Positions 33,815 to 41,395 of a DNA stretch of 42,191 bases are shown here, piece after piece. A model generated the notes under the pieces. The model worked only from the letters and a program-made list of their open reading frames with translations. It was not told the DNA's origin and did no database searches. The stretch comes from Rhodoferax sp. (GTDB lineage: Bacteria; Pseudomonadota; Gammaproteobacteria; Burkholderiales; Burkholderiaceae_C): assembly GCF_018063565.1 (NCBI RefSeq), contig NZ_JAGPBB010000028.1:1-42191 (forward strand), given 5' to 3'. How positions within the stretch are numbered: the stretch's first letter is position 1; each line of letters begins with the position of its first letter. The position numbers and the translations under genes are program-made.

Positions 33815-35121
33815 GGCTGGCCTCCGGCGCCAAGCAGCCAGGTGTCGGCCTGCAGACTGACTTTCAAACCACGGGACTGCAGCGCGCGGATCAGCTGCTG
33901 TTGCTGCTCTGGCGCCAGACCAGGGCCAGTAAGACGCAACTCACCAGCTACATACTCTATAGCTGTTGGCGAGTATCCTTCGGGCGCCAGAGTCGAGAAT
34001 GACGACAAAATGCCTTCCAGATCAGCGCCCCCCAACTTGGCCCGGGTTCGCTGCAACAGCGCCAGTTCACGCGCCATTTGCAGCGGCGCATCCACCACCA
34101 CCGCAATTTTGGGAAATGTCTGCGTCAGCACCGCACGGATCTGATCACGCTGTGCCTGCAGCTTGGCCTGCTCGCGCAGCGCCCACGCGTTCAGACCGAT
34201 CAGGTTCACCGCCACCAATGCCAGCAGCGACCAGCGTGCCGCGCGCCAGGCCGGTGCCCGCAGCAAACTGCGAAGCGCTTGTGACCACATGGCCCAGCGC
34301 CGGTCACGCCGTGCATGCGCCAGATCAAACTGAGCCAGATCCCAGGCGCTTTGTGCCGCTTGCAGCAGTCGCTGCGCCCGCTGTTGCAGCACTACAGGGC
34401 GACGAAACAATTGCTCGGCCAGTTGCGCCACGGCAGGTTCCGCGACCACCTGGCGCAGCATCGCTGCCTGACCTGCAGGCGTCAAACTCGCAGGCGATGG
34501 TCCAGCCGCATCAGCGGCGGGCTCCAGCAAGGCAATCGACTCGGCCGTCAGCGGGCACACCAGCACCCCGTCGCTCAACACCGTCTTGTGATCCGGCGCG
34601 TCTGCCCGCAGCAGTCCCGCCAGTTGTGCACCGTTGGTCTGTTCCGTCACATACAGATCGTCTGCCAGCGCCTGGACTGACAGCTCCGGAACGATGCGAA
34701 CCACCTCGTGACCGGCAAGGGCCAGCGTTTTCAGCGCGGCATGTATGGCCTCCCGGGCCGTGGCGACCACCCAGACCGGTGTCCCCGTCACCGCCTGTGG
34801 CTGCAGCGCCAAATGCAGCTGTGCGGGCTCGTCGAGCAACTGGTCTTCGAGCAACCCCTCCAGAATCGCGCGTAACCGCGTGCCACCACGTTCACCAAGC
34901 ACCTGGCGCGGCAGGCTGCCGGGTGGCAACTTGACCTGATGCCACGACAACCCTTGCGCCGGCAGAACCAGCACCACCTCATGCTGCGCCGAGGTGGGCA
35001 ACAAGGACAACGGCACACGGGCGTGAGCGGCCACTGTGCTGCCGTCAAGGCTGAGCACGTAATCAAACAGCGCCGAGGGGTTGGCACTATCCGGTGGCAG
35101 GTAAAGAATCAACTGGGACAT
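33811..35121 (-). CDS. gspL: GspL type II secretion inner-membrane protein
   Basis: GspL anchors the GspE ATPase to the membrane through its actin-like cytoplasmic domain. The 436-residue product starts MSQLILYLPPDSANPSALFDYVL, continues with the large cytoplasmic domain (about 1-285), has one membrane segment (about 298-318, WSLLALVAVNLIGLNAWAL) and a periplasmic ferredoxin-like domain (about 360-436). It starts 14 nt after the gspK stop. Length and order K-L-M are standard. Confidence 0.95.
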   Translation of the reverse strand: MSQLILYLPPDSANPSALFDYVLSLDGSTVAAHARVPLSLLPTSAQHEVVLVLPAQGLSWHQVKLPPGSLPRQVLGERGGTRLRAILEGLLEDQLLDEPAQLHLALQPQAVTGTPVWVVATAREAIHAALKTLALAGHEVVRIVPELSVQALADDLYVTEQTNGAQLAGLLRADAPDHKTVLSDGVLVCPLTAESIALLEPAADAAGPSPASLTPAGQAAMLRQVVAEPAVAQLAEQLFRRPVVLQQRAQRLLQAAQSAWDLAQFDLAHARRDRRWAMWSQALRSLLRAPAWRAARWSLLALVAVNLIGLNAWALREQAKLQAQRDQIRAVLTQTFPKIAVVVDAPLQMARELALLQRTRAKLGGADLEGILSSFSTLAPEGYSPTAIEYVAGELRLTGPGLAPEQQQQLIRALQSRGLKVSLQADTWLLGAGGQP

Positions 35122-35135
35122 AAAACGAGGTCAAC

Positions 35136-36146
35136 TCATTGTAGGGGGGGCACCTGGGTCGCCTCGGGCGACACCACCTCGCGATGACGACTGAGTGTCT
35201 TGACCAGCAACCCGTCGCGCTGCAATATCGAACGCTCCTGCACCACGGCCAAGCCAAGCCGCAGTTGGCCGGTGACGCTAAAGAAGCGCGAAGCGACGCC
35301 GTGCTCATTGGCATCAAAATGGATGCCGGGATCGCCAAGGAGACGCCCGGCATCCATCAGCGTTTCAAAGTGGCGGGTCGCGCGTGCCTGTGCCATGCGC
35401 TGCGCCTGCGCCATGTCAAGACCCGCCACGCTGGCCAGCAGAACCTCGGGCGGCGCGGTGTTGAGATTCACCACCGATCGCTCCGGCAACAAGGTCACAT
35501 AGGGCTCCAGCGCCTGCAACGTGGCCTCAGTCAATCCCAGCCAGCGCAGTTCTGGCACCGCGTGGGGCAGCAAGGGTCGGTGATCAGCCACCTGACCTGC
35601 AGGCATCGGCTGGCTGGCACGCAACAGGGCCTGCGCCATCTGGGCGAGCTCCGCCTCGGGCAGCTTGAGGTGATCAAACAGACGCGTCCATGCGGCCAGC
35701 GTTGGCTCATGCAGCTTGCCAGCATCCAGCAGATTGGTGACATTCAGACGCGCCTGCATATCCTCCATGACGCCTGACAAAAAAACCTCTTCCTCGCCTG
35801 CGAGTCCGTCCGTGACCAACGACTGCCCGCCTTCCGCCGCCAAGAAAGTGGCCAAGCGTGCCGGGGCCAATGGCACCGCCCAAGGCTCGGCCAGGTAATC
35901 AGCGCCGCCACGGCGTGCATCCTCGCGCAGGATCAGGCGCGCCCAATCGAGCGCGCCCACCAGAATCCAGGCGGCCTGCACCCGGCCCCGTTGCGCTGTC
36001 TCCACCTCCACCCCGCGCCATTGCTGCCACAACATGGCCGAGGCCAGGGTCGCCACCAACACCACGGTCAACATGGCGGTCAGGATGGCCGCGCCACACT
36101 GGCGTGTGGCCGCACAGCGGCGCGCCGGGACCACTTTACGCCTCAT
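35136..36146 (-). CDS. gspK: GspK minor pseudopilin
   Basis: GspK is the large minor pseudopilin at the pseudopilus tip. The 336-residue precursor begins with a basic leader and a prepilin-type site (CGAAILTAMLTVVLVATLAS); as in other GspK proteins, Glu at +5 is absent. The large alpha-helical domain contains the SAM-like part (LNLNTAPPEVLLASVAGL). ATG 36146 overlaps the gspJ stop as ATGA, and is preferred to an in-frame ATG ten codons upstream. Processing would need a prepilin peptidase (GspO/PilD), which is not in the window. Confidence 0.95.
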   Translation of the reverse strand: MRRKVVPARRCAATRQCGAAILTAMLTVVLVATLASAMLWQQWRGVEVETAQRGRVQAAWILVGALDWARLILREDARRGGADYLAEPWAVPLAPARLATFLAAEGGQSLVTDGLAGEEEVFLSGVMEDMQARLNVTNLLDAGKLHEPTLAAWTRLFDHLKLPEAELAQMAQALLRASQPMPAGQVADHRPLLPHAVPELRWLGLTEATLQALEPYVTLLPERSVVNLNTAPPEVLLASVAGLDMAQAQRMAQARATRHFETLMDAGRLLGDPGIHFDANEHGVASRFFSVTGQLRLGLAVVQERSILQRDGLLVKTLSRHREVVSPEATQVPPLQ

Positions 36147-36811
36147 TTGCCGCCGCCCAGCAAAGGCTGAGACCAATCCCGGGTCAGCGTACCGCTGATG
36201 CCTGACCCCTCAGGCAGTTGCAACACCAATCGCACCCCGTCAGGCAGCGTGACACTGGCGCCCAAAGCGCTGCCGCCCACGCTGGACAAGGGGTTGCTCC
36301 AGGCATTTTCACGAAAGTAGAACACCTGCCACCCCTCCAGCGCGATGGTGCGCACCTCGCGCAGCCGGTCTTCGTCGCTGGGGGTTTGCGCCCAGAGTGC
36401 GGCTTTTTGCCAGGCCAGATCGAGGGTGGATCGGTCCTGCAAGGCGGGCGACTGCCAGCGCAGCCACTGGCCCTGGCCCGCTTCGCTGCGCCTGGCCCAG
36501 GCCACCACGTGCAGGCCCTCGGCCGCAGCCACGCTGCTGCGACGCAGAATCCGCAACACCCGCCCATCCCAATCCAGTCCGGGCTGACCCGGCTGTGACG
36601 TCATCGCTTCCATGTCGGCTGCCCACTGCGCCAGCGTGGCCTGCAAGGTCAGCACCGCATCAGAGCGCTGCTGCAACTGCGTCTGGGTGCGACTGATGCC
36701 GTCCAGTCCACGCCAGCTCAGCACCGTCATCAGCGCCATCAAGGCGATCGCCACCAGCAGCTCGATCAGGGTAAAGCCGCCAGATCCCAGTCGCTTTGGG
36801 TGACCCAACAT
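36143..36811 (-). CDS. gspJ: GspJ minor pseudopilin
   Basis: GspJ joins GspI and GspK in the pseudopilus tip. The 222-residue precursor has the type IV prepilin cleavage motif GGFTLIELLVAIALM with Glu at +5, then the helical spine and a beta-rich head (LDGISRTQTQLQQRSDAV, AWARRSEAGQGQWLRWQSP). It starts 1 nt after the gspI stop and ends overlapping gspK. Confidence 0.95.
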   Translation of the reverse strand: MLGHPKRLGSGGFTLIELLVAIALMALMTVLSWRGLDGISRTQTQLQQRSDAVLTLQATLAQWAADMEAMTSQPGQPGLDWDGRVLRILRRSSVAAAEGLHVVAWARRSEAGQGQWLRWQSPALQDRSTLDLAWQKAALWAQTPSDEDRLREVRTIALEGWQVFYFRENAWSNPLSSVGGSALGASVTLPDGVRLVLQLPEGSGISGTLTRDWSQPLLGGGK

Positions 36812-36812
36812 C

Positions 36813-37187
36813 TCAGTACCGTCCCACGACCGTGGTCAATCGCCAGATCGGCAAGGTGTCATCCAGCACTTGCGCATCCACGCGCCGAAAATTCGGGTTG
36901 GGTGTAGGGCGCACCACCAAGTCCACACGCAAGCGGCGCCCGCCCTGCTCACAGGTCAGGCTGGTATCGCCCACGCCGGGCATCTGGCGCGCCAGACGAA
37001 TCTTGACCAGCTCGTTTTCGGCGCACAACTGGGCCAGCAGCATGTCACTCTGCCGATTGGCGTGGCGTGTCAGTGCCGAGCTGGCCTGCAACCCGGCCGT
37101 CAGGGCAATCGCCACAATCCCCAGTGCGACCAATACTTCAACCAGGGTGAACCCTGCTGACCGACGCGCACCCTCAACACCGCTCAT
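36813..37187 (-). CDS. gspI: GspI minor pseudopilin
   Basis: The 124-residue precursor has the prepilin motif AGFTLVEVLVALGIVAIAL with Glu at +5, followed by the GspI-type helix (SSALTRHANRQSDMLLAQLCAENELV) and a short beta region. GspI initiates tip assembly with GspJ and GspK. ATG 37187 overlaps the gspH stop as ATGA. Confidence 0.94.
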   Translation of the reverse strand: MSGVEGARRSAGFTLVEVLVALGIVAIALTAGLQASSALTRHANRQSDMLLAQLCAENELVKIRLARQMPGVGDTSLTCEQGGRRLRVDLVVRPTPNPNFRRVDAQVLDDTLPIWRLTTVVGRY

Positions 37188-37720
37188 GGCTGGCCCTGCA
37201 CCGCAAAAGGCCGTACACCATCGGTCGCCAGCAGAACCTGACGCTGCGGTTCACTGGCTGAAAACAGGGTGACCGCTTGAGGCGCGATGATCGGATCCGG
37301 GCCCAGGAGCAGTGCCTGGCCGACTTCTGCCTTGCGGCCCGGCGGACGCGTGGAGGCCGGCAAAGGCCCCATCACGCTGGCTCGGGTATCGGCATCCAGC
37401 CACGGCGTGATCGGTGCTGCTTCAGCCGCTGGCCCGTTGGCACCTGAGAACGCAAAACCCGCCGCAGTGGGTTGCCAGCGCAGCGGCACTCCGAGCGCCT
37501 GTGATTGTGCCCGTGCCGCTTCCATCAGCGCCCCCAGACGCAACGCCTCACGTTCGAGCCGGTCCTGCGTACCATCACGCAGCGCCAGCCCCACACCTGT
37601 CGACGCCAGACCCACAATGGCCAGCACCACCAGCAACTCCAGCAGTGTGAAGCCAGCCGCGTCCCCACCGGCCGGTGGACGGATGCTCGGATCAGGGTTG
37701 CCAGCTGCCAATATCAGCAT
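37184..37720 (-). CDS. gspH: GspH minor pseudopilin
   Basis: The 178-residue precursor carries AGFTLLELLVVLAIVGLAS with Glu at +5, then a helix and a beta-rich head domain as in GspH/FimT. The leader is unusually long (about 25 residues before the cleavage site). ATG 37720, with AAGG 5 nt upstream, overlaps the 3' end of gspG by 29 nt; an in-frame ATG eleven codons further upstream is possible but less likely. No better initiator is seen closer to the prepilin site. Confidence 0.9.
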   Translation of the reverse strand: MLILAAGNPDPSIRPPAGGDAAGFTLLELLVVLAIVGLASTGVGLALRDGTQDRLEREALRLGALMEAARAQSQALGVPLRWQPTAAGFAFSGANGPAAEAAPITPWLDADTRASVMGPLPASTRPPGRKAEVGQALLLGPDPIIAPQAVTLFSASEPQRQVLLATDGVRPFAVQGQP

Positions 37721-38150
37721 TCTTGCCTTCACCACCCGACTGGCCGTCGGCACCGTAGGACATCACATCCACGTCGCCTTTGATCCCGGGGTTAAGGTAA
37801 ACATAGGCCTGCCCCCAAGGGTCTTTGGGCAACTGATCGAGGTAGGTTTTCCAGTTGGTCGGGACCGGCGGGCTGGTCGGCTTGGTCAGCAGCGCCTGCA
37901 AACCCTGTTCGGCCGTCGGATAACGCTGGTTGTCGAGCCGGTAGAGTTTGAGCGCCTGCATCAGGTTGGTGACATCTGTTTTGGCTGCGGTCACCCGCGC
38001 GTCATCGGCACGGTCCAGCACATTGGGTACCACCAGCGCGGCCAGCACACCGATGATCAGCAACACCACCATCAGCTCAATCAAAGTAAAGCCCCGGCTG
38101 AAGCGGCGAGCGATGTCAAACGGGAGGGGTGAACGGATTGAAGTGGTCAT
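37692..38150 (-). CDS. gspG: GspG major pseudopilin
   Basis: GspG is the main subunit of the T2SS pseudopilus. The 152-residue precursor has the motif RGFTLIELMVVLLIIGVLAAL with Glu at +5 and the C-terminal GspG core: NLMQALKLYRLDNQRYPT, LPKDPWGQAYVYLNPG, and the calcium-loop region near VDVMSYGADGQSGGEG. ATG 38150 gives the family's normal length; the open frame extends another 128 codons upstream but that part runs antisense to gspC. It is the first gene of the minus-strand T2SS operon. Confidence 0.97.
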   Translation of the reverse strand: MTTSIRSPLPFDIARRFSRGFTLIELMVVLLIIGVLAALVVPNVLDRADDARVTAAKTDVTNLMQALKLYRLDNQRYPTAEQGLQALLTKPTSPPVPTNWKTYLDQLPKDPWGQAYVYLNPGIKGDVDVMSYGADGQSGGEGKNADIGSWQP

Positions 38151-38184
38151 GGCCTGTGGCAATGGTGAATCGAAGGGTGATGCG
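38151..38184. promoter_or_regulatory. 34-bp divergent spacer between gspG and gspC
   Basis: Only 34 bp separate the two divergent start codons. The gspC ribosome-binding site (AAGGG, 38173-38177) takes part of it. There is no room for two complete sigma70 promoters here, so at least one must lie inside the opposite gene's 5' coding region. No convincing -35/-10 pair was seen in either direction. Confidence 0.5.
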
Positions 38185-38673
38185 ATGATAATCGTGCCCA
38201 TGCTGCGCCACCCCGAGCCAACCCCTGCCAACCCCTGGTTGATACGTTTGCTGACACTTTTGTTGGCCGCACTGGCCGCTGCCAGCGCGACATACTGGGT
38301 GCTGAAGTGGCCCGGGCGCGACATGGCGCAACCGTCAGCACCGCTAATGACGGACACCCCTCCCACAGACCCGGAGGCCGTGGCCAGGCTGCTGGGTGCG
38401 CGGCCCGGGCAAGCGCCATCCGCGACCAGCGCGGTGGTTCCGCAAAGCAATCTGAAACTGCTGGGCGTGATCGCGCAGGGTGGCGCCGGTTCCCGTGGCA
38501 GTGCCTTGATTGCCATCGAAGGCGCCACGGCCAAACCCTATCGCGTCGGGCAAGCCATCGTGGACGGGTTGGTCTTGCATTCAGTCAAGGCGCGCAGCGC
38601 CTACCTGGCCCCTGATCTGCAAAGCGCGGCCACGGTGAAACTGGAGCTGCCTCCACTGGTGAAGCTGCCATGA
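38185..38673 (+). CDS. gspC: GspC type II secretion coupling protein, short form
   Basis: GspC links the inner-membrane platform to the GspD secretin. The 162-residue product has a short cytoplasmic N-terminus, one membrane segment (about 20-41, [21 protein letters not shown]) and the periplasmic homology region (about 95-155: [24 protein letters not shown] and YRVGQAI). It ends shortly after the HR domain and lacks the C-terminal PDZ or coiled-coil part of longer GspCs. ATG 38185 has AAGGG 7 nt upstream. Its stop overlaps the next gene's start as ATGA, coupling it to a glutathione transferase. Confidence 0.92.
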   Translation: MIIVPMLRHPEPTPANPWLIRLLTLLLAALAAASATYWVLKWPGRDMAQPSAPLMTDTPPTDPEAVARLLGARPGQAPSATSAVVPQSNLKLLGVIAQGGAGSRGSALIAIEGATAKPYRVGQAIVDGLVLHSVKARSAYLAPDLQSAATVKLELPPLVKLP

Positions 38674-39380
38674 TCGACCTGTACAGTGCCGCGACACCAA
38701 ACGGCCACAAAGTCTCCATCACCCTGGAAGAGCTTGGCCTGCCCTATCACCTGATCGTGCTGGACCTCGGCCTGGGAGAGCAGAAACGTCCTGAGTTCCT
38801 GGCCATTAACCCCAACGGACGCATTCCAGCATTGGTGGACCGGGAGGCGGATGATTTTGCGGTGTTTGAATCGGGTGCCTGCCTGATGTATCTGGCCGAA
38901 AAAACCGGCCAGCTCATGCCGCGCGATGCCAAAGGGCGCTCACGGGTAGTGCAGTGGCTGATGTTCCAGATGGGTGGCATCGGCCCCATGATGGGCCAGG
39001 CCAACGTGTTCTACCGATATTTTCCAGAAAAGATACCCAGCGTGATCGACCGTTACCAGGGTGAAAGCAAGCGACTGTTTCGGGTACTGGACACCCATTT
39101 GAAACAGCATGAGTTTCTGGCAGGTGACTACTCGATCGCCGACATTGCGAACTGGGCCTGGGTGCGCACGCACCGCTGGTCGGGCGTTGACTTGGACGAT
39201 CTGCCCCATCTGCAGCGCTGGTGCGACCAGATACGCGCCCGACCTGCCGTGCAACGTGGCATCAACAACCCGCCGTCAGTCCGGGATACCCAGCGGGACG
39301 ACCCGCAACAGATCAAGCAGTTTGTCGAAAACGCCCGCAAAATGCTCGAAACAGGCCAATCCACCCGCTCAGGAGTTTGA
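38670..39380 (+). CDS. Glutathione S-transferase, Nu-class/YfcG-like
   Basis: The 236-residue product begins [17 protein letters not shown], closely like E. coli YfcG, a GSH-dependent disulfide-bond reductase; Thr9 and Asn11, the YfcG active-site positions, are both kept. The thioredoxin-like domain (about 1-80, [11 protein letters not shown] with the cis-Pro, [12 protein letters not shown]) is followed by the helical C-terminal domain (about 90-210, [17 protein letters not shown]). Cytoplasmic. ATG overlaps the gspC stop, so it is translated from a gspC-led transcript, although no functional link to secretion is known. Confidence 0.93.
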   Translation: MIDLYSAATPNGHKVSITLEELGLPYHLIVLDLGLGEQKRPEFLAINPNGRIPALVDREADDFAVFESGACLMYLAEKTGQLMPRDAKGRSRVVQWLMFQMGGIGPMMGQANVFYRYFPEKIPSVIDRYQGESKRLFRVLDTHLKQHEFLAGDYSIADIANWAWVRTHRWSGVDLDDLPHLQRWCDQIRARPAVQRGINNPPSVRDTQRDDPQQIKQFVENARKMLETGQSTRSGV

Positions 39381-39382
39381 TT

Positions 39383-40003
39383 GTGAAGCTCTACGTTGCC
39401 CAAGGTGCACCCAACCCGCGCCGCGTGACCATGTTCCTGGTCGAAAAAAACATCACAAACATCGAACTGGTGAACATCGACCTCAATACGCTGGAACACA
39501 AAGGTGAGATTTACCGTGCCAAGAGCCCGTTGGCCAAAGTGCCAGCGCTGGAACTTGACGACGGGCGGGTGCTGACCGAAACCCGTGCCATCTGCACCTA
39601 CCTTGAGGGTCTCTATCCTGGACCCAACCTGATGGGCAGCAACTTTGAGGAGCGCGCCTTCATCGAGATGGCCGACCGACGGGTGGAGTGGTCGCTGTTT
39701 TTGGGGATTGCCAACAGCGTGCGTCACACTCACCCTGGCCTGGCAGTGCTGGAGCAGCCACAGTTTGCCAGTTTTGGGCAGTCGCAGGCGCAAAAGGTGC
39801 TGGAGGCTGCGCAGTGGTTTGACCAACTGCTGGGCCACCAGCCCTGGATGGCGGGCGAGCGATTCACTGTGGCCGACATCACCGCGTTTTGCGCCATCGA
39901 GTTTGCCAAACTGATGAAGTTCAAACCCGCCGCTCACGGTTTGCCGGCGCTTCAGGCGTGGCGCGACAAGGTCGCTGAGCGGCCCAGCGCCAAGGCACGC
40001 TAA
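39383..40003 (+). CDS. Glutathione S-transferase family protein
   Basis: The 206-residue product has the GST N-terminal domain (MKLYVAQGAPNPRRVTMFLVE, KSPLAKVPALELDDG, ETRAICTYLE) and a C-terminal helical domain with GERFTVADITAFCAIEFA. It is clearly different from the neighbouring transferase. The start is GTG 39383 with AGGAG 7 nt upstream; that site lies inside the end of the previous gene. Substrate unknown. An imperfect inverted repeat follows the stop. Confidence 0.92.
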   Translation: MKLYVAQGAPNPRRVTMFLVEKNITNIELVNIDLNTLEHKGEIYRAKSPLAKVPALELDDGRVLTETRAICTYLEGLYPGPNLMGSNFEERAFIEMADRRVEWSLFLGIANSVRHTHPGLAVLEQPQFASFGQSQAQKVLEAAQWFDQLLGHQPWMAGERFTVADITAFCAIEFAKLMKFKPAAHGLPALQAWRDKVAERPSAKAR

Positions 40004-40047
40004 AAGGCCGCGGCGTCGCGCGCTTTACAAAAGTTTTGCACGGCCTT
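40004..40047 (+). promoter_or_regulatory. Imperfect inverted repeat after the GST pair
   Basis: AAGGCCG (40004-40010) can pair with CGGCCTT (40041-40047) across a 30-nt loop. There is no U-run after it, so it is not a good intrinsic terminator. The remaining gap up to 40093 must hold the start signals for the efflux adaptor; no clear promoter or ribosome-binding site was found. Confidence 0.25.
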
Positions 40048-40093
40048 CGTGGGCACGAGCCAGACATTTCATTTGACTGATTTATCATGGGTC

Positions 40094-41395
40094 ATGAACC
40101 TCACACGCCGCCTCTCTGTTACGGCCAGTAGCTTTGCTGCGCTGGCCTGTCTGGCCCTTGCGGGCTGCTCCAAACCGGCAGATGCGCCGGCCAACCCAGC
40201 CTCGGGGGCGACACCCGGTGCCAGCGCGCCCGCCAAAGCCGCTTCAGGGTCCTCACCTCCGGTGTCGATCACCACGGTCAAAGCCAAAAAGCGCGACCTC
40301 GCCGTCAACCTGAAGGCAACCGGAACAGTCGTGCCACTGACTGTGGTGGACGTCAAGGCGCAGGTCACCAGCACGGTGCGCCAGGTGCACTTCAAGGAAG
40401 GCCAGTTTGTCAAAGCCGGGCAACTGCTGTTTACGTTGGATGCACGCACCGAAGAAGCCAACCTGGCCCGCGCGCAGGCGCAGCTGGCCAAAGACAAGGT
40501 CAGCCTGGCCGATGCCAAACGGCAGCTTGATCGCGCCCGGCAATTGCTGGCGCAGAACTTTGTGTCGCAGGTGGCCGTCGATACGGCTCAAACCCAGGTG
40601 GAATCCTGGGGCGCGACGCTGGTGGCCGACGAGGCAGCGGTGTCCGCCAGCAAGGTGGCACTTTCGTATGCACGCATCAGCGCGCCGCATGCCGGGCGTG
40701 CCGGGGCGGTGGCGGTTTTTGCCGGCAGTGCGGTGCTGGCCAACCAGACCACACTGGTGACAGTGACGCAGCTAGACCCGATTGGCGTTGCCTTTAGCGT
40801 GCCGCAGCGCGATATTGCCAGCGCGCTTGCTGCCCTCAAGGACGGTGGTGCCCAAGTCTCGGCAACCTTGGCCGACGGTGGTGGCAGTTTCAAAGGGCGC
40901 CTGCAATTCATGGACAACGCGGTCGATACCAGCTCGGGCACGGTCAAGGCCAAGGCGGTGTTTGCCAACCCCGACGCCAAACTGTGGCCGGGCGCGTTTG
41001 TGGAAGTGGCGCAAACCGTCAACACACTCAAGGACGTGGTGGTGGTACCGCAGCCAGCGGTGATCCAGAGCATTCGCGGACCTATCGTTTATGTGATTGC
41101 CGATGGCGTGGCCACACTGCGACCCGTCAAACTGCTGCACGCTGATGGCGGCGATGCCGCCATCAGCGGCGTGAAGCCCGGCGAGGAATTGGCGCTGGAC
41201 GGTCGGCAAAACCTGCGCCCCAATGCTGCCGTGGTGGTGCGCCCGCCAGCCAGCGCGGCCTCGGGCGCCGGCAAAGGCATGGGCAAAGGTGCCGGCATGG
41301 GAGGCGGTGGCGGTGCTGCACCGCCTGCAGATGCCAGTGCACAGGCCGCTGAAGCGCCGGCGTCTGCCATGGGCAAGAAGTCGAGCCAGCCATGA
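40094..41395 (+). CDS. RND efflux periplasmic adaptor lipoprotein (AcrA/MdtA-like)
   Basis: The 433-residue precursor has a lipoprotein signal peptide (LALAGC lipobox), a Pro/Ala linker, and the membrane-fusion-protein core: VDVKAQVTSTVRQVHFKEGQFVKAGQLLF (lipoyl half, about 90-120), an alpha-hairpin (about 125-185, including NLARAQAQLAKDKVSLADAK), second lipoyl half, and beta-barrel (LDPIGVAFSVPQRDI). It connects the pump to an outer-membrane channel. The C-terminal tail (about 390-433) is rich in Gly, Met, Lys and Ala. ATG 40094 was chosen because it starts the signal peptide, though its ribosome-binding site is poor. The stop overlaps the pump gene. Confidence 0.94.
   Translation: MNLTRRLSVTASSFAALACLALAGCSKPADAPANPASGATPGASAPAKAASGSSPPVSITTVKAKKRDLAVNLKATGTVVPLTVVDVKAQVTSTVRQVHFKEGQFVKAGQLLFTLDARTEEANLARAQAQLAKDKVSLADAKRQLDRARQLLAQNFVSQVAVDTAQTQVESWGATLVADEAAVSASKVALSYARISAPHAGRAGAVAVFAGSAVLANQTTLVTVTQLDPIGVAFSVPQRDIASALAALKDGGAQVSATLADGGGSFKGRLQFMDNAVDTSSGTVKAKAVFANPDAKLWPGAFVEVAQTVNTLKDVVVVPQPAVIQSIRGPIVYVIADGVATLRPVKLLHADGGDAAISGVKPGEELALDGRQNLRPNAAVVVRPPASAASGAGKGMGKGAGMGGGGGAAPPADASAQAAEAPASAMGKKSSQP

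Noticed and set aside
33945-33995. Copy of the putative dispersed repeat inside gspL
   Set aside because: ATAGCT and GGGC...AGAG cores appear, but the encoded segment looks like normal GspL sequence with no break in frame or length, so chance is the simpler explanation.
38151-38534. N-terminal extension of the gspG reading frame
   Set aside because: It would run through the gspC coding region and add 128 residues before a normal prepilin leader; ATG 38150 gives the family length.
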